This document shows, piece by piece, positions 1-13,263 of a stretch of 64,000 bases of DNA. The stretch lies in NCBI RefSeq assembly GCF_016801865.2, contig NC_068938.1, positions 48,257,808 through 48,321,807 of the forward strand, written 5' to 3'. Source of the stretch: Culex pipiens pallens. Its lineage: Eukaryota; Arthropoda; Insecta; Diptera; Culicidae. Every line of letters begins with the position of its first letter. Position 1 is the first letter of the stretch. A program made the translations under genes and the position numbers. The notes beneath the pieces were generated by a model, which searched no databases, was not told where the DNA came from, and saw only the letters and a list, made by a program, of their open reading frames with translations.

Positions 1-3000
1 GCATGCTTGCCAAGTAATTTTAAAAATGTTTTCAGAACATATTATAATAAAATTTGGAATAAATTCAAAGAAATTCTCAAAGAACCTCGTAGGGCCAGCT
101 ATGGGGAGTTGATAAAATTATTCTAAAAATGTAGAACATTATTTCCAAGTCCTAGAAGCATGTTTTTCAATTCGGCATGCTTGCCAAGTAATTTTAAAAA
201 TGTTTTCAGAACATATTATAATAAAATTTGGAATAAATTCAAAGAAATTCTCAAAGAACCTCGTAGGGCCAGCTATGGGGAGTTGATAAAATTATTCTAA
301 AAATGTAGAACATTATTTCCAAGTCCTAGAAGCATGTTTTTCAATTCGGCATGCTTGCCAAGTAATTTTAAAAATGTTTTCAGAACATATTATAATAAAA
401 TTTGGAATAAATTCAAAGAAATTCTCAAAGAACCTCGTAGGGCCAGCTATGGGGAGTTAATAAAATTATTCTAAAAATGTAGAACATTATTTCCAAGTCC
501 TAGAAGCATGTTTTTCAATTCGGCATGCTTGCCAAGTAATTTTAAAAATGTTTTCAGAACATATTATAATAAAATTTGGAATAAATTCAAAGAAATTCTC
601 AAAGAACCTCGTAGGGCCAGCTATGGGGAGTTGATAAAATTATTCTAAAAATGTAGAACATTATTTCCAAGTCCTACAAGCATGATTTTCAATTCGGCAT
701 GCTTGCCAAGTAATTTTAAAAATGTTTTCAGAACATATTATAATAAAATTTGGAATAAATTCAAAGAAATTCTCAAAGAACCTCGTAGGGCCAGCTATGG
801 GGAGTTGATAAAATTATTCTAAAAATGTAGAACATTATTTCCAAGTCCTACAAGCATGATTTTCAATTCGGCATGCTTGCCAAGTAATTTTAAAAATGTT
901 TTCAGAACATATTATAATAAAATTTGGAATAAATTCAAAGAAATTCTCAAAGAACCTCGTAGGGCCAGCTATGGGGAGTTGATAAAATTATTCTAAAAAT
1001 GTAGAACATTATTTCCAAGTCCTACAAGCATGATTTTCAATTCGGCATGCTTGCCAAGTAATTTTAAAAATGTTTTCAGAACATATTATAATAAAATTTG
1101 GAATAAATTCAAAGAAATTCTCAAAGAACCTCGTAGGGCCAGCTATGGGGAGTTGATAAAATTATTCTAAAAATGTAGAACATTATTTCCAAGTCCTACA
1201 AGCATGATTTTCAATTCGGCATGCTTGCCAAGTAATTTTAAAAATGTTTTCAGAACATATTATAATAAAATTTGGAATAAATTCAAAGAAATTCTCAAAG
1301 AACCTCGTAGGGCCAGCTATGGGGAGTTGATAAAATTATTCTAAAAATGTAGAACATTATTTCCAAGTCCTACAAGCATGATTTTCAATTCGGCATGCTT
1401 GCCAAGTAATTTTAAAAATGTTTTCAGAACATATTATAATAAAATTTGGAATAAATTCAAAGAAATTCTCAAAGAACCTCGTAGGGCCAGCTATGGGGAG
1501 TTGATAAAATTATTCTAAAAATGTAGAACATTATTTCCAAGTCCTACAAGCATGATTTTCAATTCGGCATGCTTGCCAAGTAATTTTAAAAATGTTTTCA
1601 GAACATATTATAATAAAATTTGGAATAAATTCAAAGAAATTCTCAAAGAATCTCGTAGGGCCAGCTATGGGGAGTTGATAAAATTATTCTAAAAATGTAG
1701 AACATTATTTCCAAGTCCTACAAGCATGATTTTCAATTCGGCATGCTTGCCAAGTAATTTTAAAAATGTTTTCAGAACATATTATAATAAAATTTGGAAT
1801 AAATTCAAAGAAATTCTCAAAGAATCTCGTAGGGCCAGCTATGGGGAGTTGATAAAATTATTCTAAAAATGTAGAACATTATTTCCAAGTCCTACAAGCA
1901 TGATTTTCAATTCGGCATGCTTGCCAAGTAATTTTAAAAATGTTTTCAGAACATATTATAATAAAATTTGGAATAAATTCAAAGAAATTCTCAAAGAACC
2001 TCGTAGGGCCAGCTATGGGGAGTTGATAAAATTATTCTAAAAATGTAGAACATTATTTCCAAGTCCTACAAGCATGATTTTCAATTCGGCATGCTTGCCA
2101 AGTAATTTTAAAAATGTTTTCAGAACATATTATAATAAAATTTGGAATAAATTCAAAGAAATTCTCAAAGAACCTCGTAGGGCCAGCTATGGGGAGTTGA
2201 TAAAATTATTCTAAAAATGTAGAACATTATTTCCAAGTCCTACAAGCATGATTTTCAATTCGGCATGCTTGCCAAGTAATTTTAAAAATGTTTTCAGAAC
2301 ATATTATAATAAAATTTGGAATAAATTCAAAGAAATTCTCAAAGAATCTCGTAGGGCCAGCTATGGGGAGTTGATAAAATTATTCTAAAAATGTAGAACA
2401 TTATTTCCAAGTCCTACAAGCATGTTTTTTCAATTCGGCATGCTTGCCAAGTAATTTTAAAAATGTTTTCAGAACATATTATAATAAAATTTGGAATAAA
2501 TTCAAAGAAATTCTCAAAGAACCTCGTAGGGCCAGCTATGGGGAGTTGATAAAATTATTCTAAAAATGTAGAACATTATTTCCAAGTCCTACAAGCATGA
2601 TTTTCAATTCGGCATGCTTGCCAAGTAATTTTAAAAATGTTTTCAGAACATATTATAATAAAATTTGGAATAAATTCAAAGAAATTCTCAAAGAACCTCG
2701 TAGGGCCAGCTATGGGGAGTTGATAAAATTATTCTAAAAATGTAGAACATTATTTCCAAGTCCTACAAGCATGATTTTCAATTCGGCATGCTTGCCAAGT
2801 AATTTTAAAAATGTTTTCAGAACATATTATAATAAAATTTGGAATAAATTCAAAGAAATTCTCAAAGAACCTCGTAGGGCCAGCTATGGGGAGTTGATAA
2901 AATTATTCTAAAAATGTAGAACATTATTTCCAAGTCCTACAAGCATGATTTTCAATTCGGCATGCTTGCCAAGTAATTTTAAAAATGTTTTCAGAACATA

Positions 3001-6000
3001 TTATAATAAAATTTGGAATAAATTCAAAGAAATTCTCAAAGAACCTCGTAGGGCCAGCTATGGGGAGTTGATAAAATTATTCTAAAAATGTAGAACATTA
3101 TTTCCAAGTCCTACAAGCATGTTTTTTTCAATTCGGCATGCTTGCCAAGTAATTTTAAAAATGTTTTCAGAACATATTATAATAAAATTTGGAATAAATT
3201 CAAAGAAATTCTCAAAGAACCTCGTAGGGCCAGCTATGGGGAGTTGATAAAATTATTCTAAAAATGTAGAACATTATTTCCAAGTCCTACAAGCATGATT
3301 TTCAATTCGGCATGCTTGCCAAGTAATTTTAAAAATGTTTTCAGAACATATTATAATAAAATTTGGAATAAATTCAAAGAAATTCTCAAAGAACCTCGTA
3401 GGGCCAGCTATGGGGAGTTGATAAAATTATTCTAAAAATGTAGAACATTATTTCCAAGTCCTACAAGCATGATTTTCAATTCGGCATGCTTGCCAAGTAA
3501 TTTTAAAAATGTTTTCAGAACATATTATAATAAAATTTGGAATAAATTCAAAGAAATTCTCAAAGAACCTCGTAGGGCCAGCTATGGGGAGTTGATAAAA
3601 TTATTCTAAAAATGTAGAACATTATTTCCAAGTCCTACAAGCATGATTTTCAATTCGGCATGCTTGCCAAGTAATTTTAAAAATGTTTTCAGAACATATT
3701 ATAATAAAATTTGGAATAAATTCAAAGAAATTCTCAAAGAACCTCGTAGGGCCAGCTATGGGGAGTTGATAAAATTATTCTAAAAATGTAGAACATTATT
3801 TCCAAGTCCTACAAGCATGATTTTCAATTCGGCATGCTTGCCAAGTAATTTTAAAAATGTTTTCAGAACATATTATAATAAAATTTGGAATAAATTCAAA
3901 GAAATTCTCAAAGAATCTCGTAGGGCCAGCTATGGGGAGTTGATAAAATTATTCTAAAAATGTAGAACATTATTTCCAAGTCCTACAAGCATGATTTTCA
4001 ATTCGGCATGCTTGCCAAGTAATTTTAAAAATGTTTTCAGAACATATTATAATAAAATTTGGAATAAATTCAAAGAAATTCTCAAAGAACCTCGTAGGGC
4101 CAGCTATGGGGAGTTGATAAAATTATTCTAAAAATGTAGAACATTATTTCCAAGTCCTACAAGCATGATTTTCAATTCGGCATGCTTGCCAAGTAATTTT
4201 AAAAATGTTTTCAGAACATATTATAATAAAATTTGGAATAAATTCAAAGAAATTCTCAAAGAACCTCGTAGGGCCAGCTATGGGGAGTTGATAAAATTAT
4301 TCTAAAAATGTAGAACATTATTTCCAAGTCCTACAAGCATGATTTTCAATTCGGCATGCTTGCCAAGTAATTTTAAAAATGTTTTCAGAACATATTATAA
4401 TAAAATTTGGAATAAATTCAAAGAAATTCTCAAAGAATCTCGTAGGGCCAGCTATGGGGAGTTGATAAAATTATTCTAAAAATGTAGAACATTATTTCCA
4501 AGTCCTACAAGCATGATTTTCAATTCGGCATGCTTGCCAAGTAATTTTAAAAATGTTTTCAGAACATATTATAATAAAATTTGGAATAAATTCAAAGAAA
4601 TTCTCAAAGAACCTCGTAGGGCCAGCTATGGGGAGTTGATAAAATTATTCTAAAAATGTAGAACATTATTTCCAAGTCCTAGAAGCATGATTTTCAATTC
4701 GGCATGCTTGCCAAGTAATTTTAAAAATGTTTTCAGAACATATTATAATAAAATTTGGAATAAATTCAAAGAAATTCTCAAAGAATCTCCTAGGGCCAGC
4801 TATGGGGAGTTGATAAAATTATTCTAAAAATGTAGAACATTATTTCCAAGTCCTACAAGCATGATTTTCAATTCGGCATGCTTGCCAAGTAATTTTAAAA
4901 ATGTTTTCAGAACATATTATAATAAAATTTGGAATAAATTCAAAGAAATTCTCAAAGAACCTCGTAGGGCCAGCTATGGGGAGTTGATAAAATTATTCTA
5001 AAAATGTAGAACATTATTTCCAAGTCCTACAAGCATGATTTTCAATTCGGCATGCTTGCCAAGTAATTTTAAAAATGTTTTCAGAACATATTATAATAAA
5101 ATTTGGAATAAATTCAAAGAAATTCTCAAAGAATCTCCTAGGGCCAGCTATGGGGAGTTGATAAAATTATTCTAAAAATGTAGAACATTATTTCCAAGTC
5201 CTACAAGCATGATTTTCAATTCGGCATGCTTGCCAAGTAATTTTAAAAATGTTTTCAGAACATATTTTAATAAAATTTGGAATAAATTCAAAGAAATTCT
5301 CAAAGAACCTCGTAGGGCCAGCTATGGGGAGTTGATAAAATTATTCTAAAAATGTAGAACATTATTTCCAAGTCCTACAAGCATGATTTTCAATTCGGCA
5401 TGCTTGCCAAGTAATTTTAAAAATGTTTTCAGAACATATTATAATAAAATTTGGAATAAATTCAAAGAAATTCTCAAAGAACCTCGTAGGGCCAGCTATG
5501 GGGAGTTGATAAAATTATTCTAAAAATGTAGAACATTATTTCCAAGTCCTACAAGCATGATTTTCAATTCGGCATGCTTGCCAAGTAATTTTAAAAATGT
5601 TTTCAGAACATATTATAATAAAATTTGGAATAAATTCAAAGAAATTCTCAAAGAACCTCGTAGGGCCAGCTATGGGGAGTTGATAAAATTATTCTAAAAA
5701 TGTAGAACATTATTTCCAAGTCCTACAAGCATGTTTTTCAATTCGGCATGCTTGCCAAGTATTTTTTTAAATGTTTCCTGAACATATTTTAATAAAATTT
5801 GGAATAAATTCAAAGAAATTCACAAAGAACCTGGTAGGGCCAGCCATGGGGAGTGGATAAAATTATTCTAAAAATGTAGAACATTATTTCCAAGTCCTAC
5901 AAGCATGATTTTCAATTCGGCATGCTTGCCAAGTAATTTTAAAAATGTTTTCAGAACATATTATAATAAAATTTGGAATAAATTCAAAGAAATTCTCAAA

Positions 6001-7265
6001 GAACCTCGTAGGGCCAGCTATGGGGAGTTGATAAAATTATTCTAAAAATGTAGAACATTATTTCCAAGTCCTACAAGCATGATTTTCAATTCGGCATGCT
6101 TGCCAAGTAATTTTAAAAATGTTTTCAGAACATATTATAATAAAATTTGGAATAAATTCAAAGAAATTCTCAAAGAACCTCGTAGGGCCAGCTATGGGGA
6201 GTTGATAAAATTATTCTAAAAATGTAGAACATTATTTCCAAGTCCTACAAGCATGATTTTCAATTCGGCATGCTTGCCAAGTAATTTTAAAAATGTTTTC
6301 AGAACATATTATAATAAAATTTGGAATGAATTCAAAGAAATTCTCAAAGAACCTCGTAGGGCCAGCTATGGGGAGTTGATAAAATTATTCTAAAAATGTA
6401 GAACATTATTTCCAAGTCCTACAAGCATGATTTTCAATTCGGCATGCTTGCCAAGTAATTTTAAAAATGTTTTCAGAACATATTATAATAAAATTTGGAA
6501 TAAATTCAAAGAAATTCTCAAAGAACCTCGTAGGGCCAGCTATGGGGAGTTGATAAAATTATTCTAAAAATGTAGAACATTATTTCCAAGTCCTACAAGC
6601 ATGTTTTTCAATTCGGCATGCTTGCCAAGTATTTTTTTAAATGTTTCCTGAACATATTTTAATAAAATTTGGAATAAATTCAAAGAAATTCACAAAGAAC
6701 CTGGTAGGGCCAGCCATGGGGAGTGGATAAAATTATTCTAAAAATGTAGAACATTATTTCCAAGTCCTAAAAGCATGATTTTCAATTCGGCATGCTTGCC
6801 AAGTAATTTTAAAAATGTTTTCAGAACATATTATAATAAAATTTGGAATAAATTCAAAGAAATTCTCAAAGAACCTCGTAGGGCCAGCTATGGGGAGTTG
6901 ATAAAATTATTCTAAAAATGTAGAACATTATTTCCAAGTCCTACAAGCATGATTTTCAATTCGGCATGCTTGCCAAGTAATTTTAAAAATGTTTTCAGAA
7001 CATATTATAATAAAATTTGGAATGAATTCAAAGAAATTCTCAAAGAACCTCGTAGGGCCAGCTATGGGGAGTTGATAAAATTATTCTAAAAATGTAGAAC
7101 ATTATTTCCAAGTCCTACAAGCATGATTTTCAATACGGCATGCTTGCCAAGTAATTTTAAAAATGTTTTCAGAACATATTATAATAAAATTTGGAATAAA
7201 TTCAAAGAAATTCTCAAAGAACCTCGTAAAGCCAGCTATAAGGAGTTGATAAAATTATTTTAAAA
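1..7265 (+). repeat. 174-bp satellite array, forward arm
   Basis: Head-to-tail array of about 41 monomers. The landmark GCATGCTTGCCAAG recurs at 1, 175, 349 and so on, exactly 174 bp apart. Monomers are nearly identical; the differences are a few recurring substitutions (CCTAGAAGC/CCTACAAGC, GAACCTCG/GAATCTCG/GAATCTCC) and T-run length changes near 2425 and 3121. Two strongly diverged monomers begin near 5746 and 6616. The array starts at the window edge, so its full length is unknown. No open reading frame is conserved. The homogeneity suggests recent unequal exchange or amplification. Confidence 0.97.
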
Positions 7266-7445
7266 TGCAGAACACAATGTTGAAGTTCTATTAGCATAAA
7301 CTTTTATTCGGCATGCTTAATTGCCAAGTAAATTGAAATATATTTTAAGAAAATGTTTAATAAAAATAATTATGTTCTTCGTTTTTAAAATAAGTTATCA
7401 ACTTCTTATAGCTGGTCTCACGAGTTTTTTTTGTTTTGAATTTCA
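7266..7445. repeat. Satellite inversion junction of decayed monomers
   Basis: The forward array ends in a strongly diverged monomer that still shows TTCGGCATGCTT near 7308. It passes at about 7385 into a diverged monomer in the opposite orientation, where GTTATCAACTTCTTATAGC corresponds to reversed GGAGTTGATAA. Monomers on both sides quickly return to consensus. Decay on both sides looks like two old array edges facing each other rather than a fresh break inside a homogeneous array. Confidence 0.8.
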
Positions 7446-10400
7446 TTGAATTTATTCAACAATTTAAAATATGTTCTGAAAACATATTTAAAATTACTTG
7501 GCAAGCATACCGAATTGAAAACCATGCCTTTAGGACTTGGAAATAATGTTCTACATTTTAAGAATAATTTTATCAACTCCCCATGGCTGGCCCTACGAGG
7601 TTCTTTGAGAATTTCTTTGAATTCATTCCAAATTTTATTAAAATATGTTCTGGAAACATTTTTAAAATTACTTGGCAAGCATGCCGAATTGAAAAACATG
7701 CTTGTAGGACTTGGAAATAATGTTCTACATTTTTAGAATAATTTTATCAACTCCCCATGGCTGGCCCTACGAGGTTCTTTGAGAATTTCTTTGAATTCAT
7801 TCCAAATTTTATTAAAATATGTTCAGAAAACATTTAAAAAAATACTTGGCAAGCATGCCGAATTGAAAAACATGCTTGTAGGACTTGGAAATAATGTTCT
7901 ACATTTTTAGAATAATTTTATCAACTCCCCATGGCTGGCCCTACGAGGTTCTTTGAGAATTTCTTTGAATTCATTCCAAATTTTATTAAAATATGTTCAG
8001 AAAACATTTAAAAAAAATACTTGGCAAGCATGCCGAATTGAAAATCATGCTTGTAGGACTTGGAAATAATGTTCTACATTTTTAGAATAATTTTATCAAC
8101 TCCCCATGATTAATTTTATTAAAATATGTTCAGAAAACATTTAAAAAAATACTTGGCAAGCATGCCGAATTGAAAATCATGCTTGTAGGACTTGGAAATA
8201 ATGTTCTACATTTTTAGAATAATTTTATCAACTCCCCATGGCTGGCCCTACGAGGTTCTTTGAGAATTTCTTTGAATTTATTCTATATTTTATTATAATA
8301 TGTTCTGGAAACATTTTTAAAATTACTTGGCAAGCATGCCGAATTGAAAAACATGCTTGTAGGACTTGGAAATAATGTTCTACATTTTTAGAATAATTTT
8401 ATCAACTCCCCATGGCTGGCCCTACGAGGTTCTTTGAGAATTTCTTTGAATTCATTCCAAATTTTATTAAAATATGTTCTGGAAACATTTTTAAAATTAC
8501 TTGGCAAGCATGCCGAATTGAAAAACATGCTTGTAGGACTTGGAAATAATGTTCTACATTTTTAGAATAATTTTATCAACTCCCCATGGCTGGCCCTACG
8601 AGGTTCTTTGAGAATTTCTTTGAATTCATTCCAAATTTTATTAAAATATGTTCAGAAAACATTTAAAAAAATACTTGGCAAGCATGCCGAATTGAAAATC
8701 ATGCTTGTAGGACTTGGAAATAATGTTCTACATTTTTAGAATAATTTTATCAACTCCCCATGGCTGGCCCTACGAGGTTCTTTGAGAATTTCTTTGAATT
8801 CATTCCAAATTTTATTAAAATATGTTCTGAAAACATTTTTTAAAATTACTTGGCAAGCATGCCGAATTGAAAATCATGCTTGTAGGACTTGGAAATAATG
8901 TTCTACATTTTTAGAATAATTTTATCCACTCCCCATGGCTGGCCCTACGAGGTTCTTTGAGAATTTCTTTGAATTTATTCCAAATTTTATTAAAATATGT
9001 TCTGAAAACATTTTTAAAATTACTTGGCAAGCATGCCGAATTGAAAAACATGCTTGTAGGACTTGGAAATAATGTTCTACATTTTTAGAATAATTTTATC
9101 AACTCCCCATGGCTGGCCCTACGAGGTTCTTTGAGAATTTCTTTGAATTCATTCCAAATTTTATTAAAATATGTTCTGAAAACATTTTTTTAAATTACTT
9201 GGCAAGCATGCCGAATTGAAAAACATACTTGTAGGACTTGGAAATAATGTTCTAAATTTTTAGAATAATTTTATCAACTCCCCATGGCTGGCCCTACGAG
9301 GTTCTTTGAGAATTTCTTTGAATTCATTCCAAATTTTATTAAAATATGTTCTGAAAACATTTTTTAAAAATAACTTGGCAAGCATGCCGAATTGAAAATC
9401 ATGCTTGTAGGACTTGGAAATAATGTTCTACATTTTTAGAATAATTTTATCAACTCCCCATGGCTGGCCCTACGAGGTTCTTTGAGAATTTCTTTGAATT
9501 TATTCCAAATTTTATTAAAATATGTTCTGAAAACATTTTTAAAATTACTTGGCAAGCATGCCGAATTGAAAAACATGCTTGTAGGACTTGGAAATAATGT
9601 TCTACATTTTTAGAATAATTTTATCAACTCCCCATAGCTGGCCCTATGAGAATTTCTTTGAATTTATTCTATATTTTATTATAATATGTTCTGAAAACAT
9701 TTTTTTAAATTACTTGGCAAGCATGCCGAATTGAAAATCATGCTTGTAGGACTTGGAAATAATGTTCTACATTTTTAGAATAATTTTATCAACTCCCCAT
9801 AGCTGGCCCTACGAGATTCTTTGAGAATTTCTTTGAATTCATTCCAAATTTTATTAGAATATGTTCAGAAAACATTTAAAAAAATACTTGGCAAGCATGC
9901 CGAATTAAAAATCATGCTTGTAGGACTTGGAAATAATGTTCTACATTTTTAGAATAATTTTATCAACTCCCCATGGCTGGCCCTACGAGGTTCTTTGAGA
10001 ATTTCTTTGAATTTATTCTATATTTTATTATAATATGTTCTGGAAACATTTTTAAAATTACTTGGCAAGCATGCCGAATTGAAAAACATGCTTGTAGGAC
10101 TTGGAAATAATGTTCTACATTTTTAGAATAATTTTATCAACTCCCCATGGCTGGCCCTACGAGGTTCTTTGAGAATTTCTTTGAATTCATTCCAAATTTT
10201 ATTAAAATATGTTCTGGAAACATTTTTAAAATTACTTGGCAAGCATGCCGAATTGAAAAACATGCTTGTAGGACTTGGAAATAATGTTCTACATTTTTAG
10301 AATAATTTTATCAACTCCCCATGGCTGGCCCTACGAGGTTCTTTGAGAATTTCTTTGAATTCATTCCAAATTTTATTAAAATATGTTCAGAAAACATTTA

Positions 10401-11990
10401 AAAAAATACTTGGCAAGCATGCCGAATTGAAAATCATGCTTGTAGGACTTGGAAATAATGTTCTACATTTTTAGTAGTAGTTTATGCAACAAGTTGCAAA
10501 AAGAGGATTTTTTTAGCACGAGTCGTACATTTATCCAACGAGGTTCACCGAGTTGGATAAATACGACGAGTGCTGAAAAAATCAAGTTTTGCAACGAGTT
10601 CCATACAACATTTTTTGCAATTTCGAAAAACACCCATTGAGTGAAATTTTAAGTCAAATTTTCATGTATTTTGTCATTAAATCGTTTAAATCAAAAAAAA
10701 TGTTGAAAAGTATTACTTTTCGAAACAAGTGCTGAAAAGTTCAACTTTTCAGCACCCATTTCAGTGCTGAAAAGTAGAACTTTTCAGCATTTATTTTGAA
10801 AAGTGTTGCTATTCGATTCTGTTATTTTTGGTACAGAAAAGTAGGCTATTTCGTCGTTCAAGAATGACAGGAAAAGTAAGTAGTTTCACGACGGAATTGC
10901 AAAAAATAATTTTATCAACTCCCCATGGCTGGCCCTACGAGGTTCTTTGAGAATTTCTTTGAATTCATTCCAAATTTTATTAAAATATGTTCTGAAAACA
11001 TTTTTTAAAATTACTTGGCAAGCATGCCGAATTGAAAATCATGCTTGTAGGACTTGGAAATAATGTTCTACATTTTTAGAATAATTTTATCCACTCCCCA
11101 TGGCTGGCCCTACTAGGTTCTTTGAGAATTTCTTTGAATTTATTCCAAATTTTATTATAATATGTTCTGAAAACATTTTTTTAAATTACTTGGCAAGCAT
11201 GCCGAATTGAAAAACATACTTGTAGGACTTGGAAATAATGTTCTAAATTTTTAGAATAATTTTATCAACTCCCCATGGCTGGCCCTACGAGGTTCTTTGA
11301 GAATTTCTTTGAATTCATTCCAAATTTTATTAAAATATGTTCTGAAAACATTTTTAAAATTACTTGGCAAGCATGCCGAATTGAAAAACATGCTTGTAGG
11401 ACTTGGAAATAATGTTCTACATTTTTAGAATAATTTTATCAACTCCCCATAGCTGGCCCTATGAGAATTTCTTTGAATTTATTCTATATTTTATTATAAT
11501 ATGTTCTGAAAACATTTTTTTAAATTACTTGGCAAGCATGCCGAATTGAAAATCATGCTTGTAGGACTTGGAAATAATGTTCTACATTTTTAGAATAATT
11601 TTATCAACTCCCCATAGCTGGCCCTACGAGATTCTTTGAGAATTTCTTTGAATTCATTCCAAATTTTATTAGAATATGTTCAGAAAACATTTAAAAAAAT
11701 ACTTGGCAAGCATGCCGAATTAAAAATCATGCTTGTAGGACTTGGAAATAATGTTCTACATTTTTAGAATAATTTTATCAACTCCCCATGGCTGGCCCTA
11801 CGAGGTTCTTTGAGAATTTCTTTGAATTCATTCCAAATTTTATTAAAATATGTTCAGAAAACATTTTTAAAATTACTTGGCTAGCATGCCGAATTGAAAA
11901 ACATGCTTGTAGAACAAGCTAATAATGTTCTGCATTATTAAAATAATTGTATTAACCCCTCATAGCTGGCCCAACGAGGATTTGAATTTT
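7446..11990 (-). repeat. 174-bp satellite array, inverted arm
   Basis: The same monomer in reverse orientation (TTGGCAAGCATGCCGAATTG landmark), about 23 units excluding an insertion at 10475-10904. Monomers are more heterogeneous than in the forward arm: AAAACATTTAAAAAAAT versus GAAACATTTTTAAAATT variants, a monomer with an internal deletion at about 8107, and a shortened unit lacking part of CGAGGTTCTTTGAG at about 9645 that recurs at about 11460. The right edge (11880-11990) decays gradually into AT-rich DNA. Confidence 0.95.
10475..10904 (+). mobile_element. Non-coding 'CTGAAAAGT' repeat element, copy A, inside satellite
   Basis: A 430-bp insertion interrupts a satellite monomer cleanly: the monomer breaks after ACATTTTTAG and resumes at AATAATTTTATC. 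The left end is TAGTAGTTTATGCAACAAG and the right end CGACGGAATTGCAAAA. The interior has nested short palindromes around GTGCTGAAAAGTTCAAC and ACTTTTCAGCA. Related copies lie at 21608, 34926, 50835 and, reversed, 52309. No protein is encoded. No clear target-site duplication is visible, so the superfamily is undetermined; a Helitron-like or foldback origin is possible. Confidence 0.85.
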
Positions 11991-11999
11991 TATTTTCAT

Positions 12000-12720
12000 T
12001 CATTCATTTTTCTTTTTGGGAGCATTTAGGTTTTTCAGATTTTTTTTTGTAAATTTGAATTTTGCATCATTAATCTTTTTTTGTTTTTCATTTTTATAAT
12101 TTTTAACACTGAACCTTGCAATTGTTTAAATAATGTTTACTTCCTTTAATCATTTTTATTTTTCATAATCGGCCGTAGGATAACCAGAAGTTATCCTGGA
12201 TGCCATAAAGATGGCCGCCGTTAGCGGCCGTAGGATAACCGTCCAGGATAACTTCAGCCAGGTTGGGACACCACCGTTTAACGGGGCGGTTCGTGTAATT
12301 TGGACAAGCGAGTTCGATGTGAGGACCGATCCCTGCGTTCGGGGTTCCCATTGGGACGGTCGCAAGGCACCCATCGCACCAGAGTGAAATGTGCCAATCA
12401 ATCTTGTAACGTGTCAACCGCTGACGGTTTGCGTGTTTCGTATACATTTTTTCGGGTGGTTCGAGATATTTTAAGACACTGGTGGAGGGATTACTTATTG
12501 GATTAGAATCGGTGGAGGAAAAAAAATTAAACAACACATAACATTGCACAAAATAAACATAAAAATAAGATTTAAAAAAAAAGACTAAAAGAACGGCCTT
12601 CAAAATCCGTTTAGGCCGTTGCAAATATTTTTTGAAGTTTATGTCCCTCGACTCTGGTCGAGGTCGAGAGGTGGGGGCAAAAAAAAATTTATAAAAATTT
12701 AAATAACAAACCGTGGTCAC
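12000..12720. other. Non-satellite sequence with a GC-rich block, no recognised gene
   Basis: After AT-rich sequence, a GC-richer block at 12165-12420 holds a short direct repeat CGGCCGTAGGATAACC (about 12169 and 12224) and a hairpin AGGATAAC...GTTATCCT. A second GC-rich patch at 12650-12680 reads CTCGACTCTGGTCGAGGTCG. A 185-codon minus-strand frame crosses the block, but I recognise no domain in it. The look is that of a transposon fragment; no terminal repeats were found. Confidence 0.4.
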
Positions 12721-13117
12721 TACATTTAAATAAAAAAAAGTGTTTTAAAGTGCAATTCCAGACCAAAACAAACATTTTAAGGTACTTTTATATTATGTTA
12801 TCTTTGGCTCATATAAGCCAATTTTGTGTATATGAAGCCAGCTCGAGAATTTTTCCAACATTTGTGAAGGGCGTGAGTTATTTAAAAATTAAATACAATA
12901 AATATTGCTGTTTCACGAAGTCGTAGGTGGTCAAAGACAAATTTTTCCCGATTATTTTTTTTGGGAAATAGTCCAAGAGAACACAGTATTCACGCATGTA
13001 ATTTTTCGATCATCTGAGTTTATAAACATTCCAAACTTAAAAATGTTTTTTTTTAACATGAAACATGAAATTTGAATAAAATTCCTTTTTTTAAATGGTC
13101 TGCTACTGTAAATTTTT

Positions 13118-13263
13118 TAATTTAATTTTATTCGGACTTTTTCGGTGAAAACTGACACAAATTTTAGAAAAAAGATGATGAAATTTTAGATGGATAGGTC
13201 AACTAAAATTCTTCTAAAATTTGTGTCAGTTTTCACCGAAAAAGTCCGATTAAAATTAAATTT
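13118..13263. repeat. Long hairpin (about 52-bp arms)
   Basis: Inverted repeat with arms at about 13118-13168 and 13212-13263, both containing GGTGAAAACTGACACAAATT or its complement, separated by about 43 bp of loop. Arms are nearly perfect. It may be a miniature foldback element. The flanks (12720-13117 and 13264-14540) are AT-rich and show no gene. Confidence 0.8.

Noticed and set aside
1..7265. CRISPR-like array
   Set aside because: Whole 174-bp units repeat with no unique spacers; this is a eukaryotic satellite.
7418..7736. Frames within the satellite inversion junction
   Set aside because: They are satellite monomers read in frame; no conserved coding frame exists along the array.
12163..12720. 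185-codon minus-strand frame
   Set aside because: No recognisable domain; other frames are also open across the same GC-rich block; no splice or start support.
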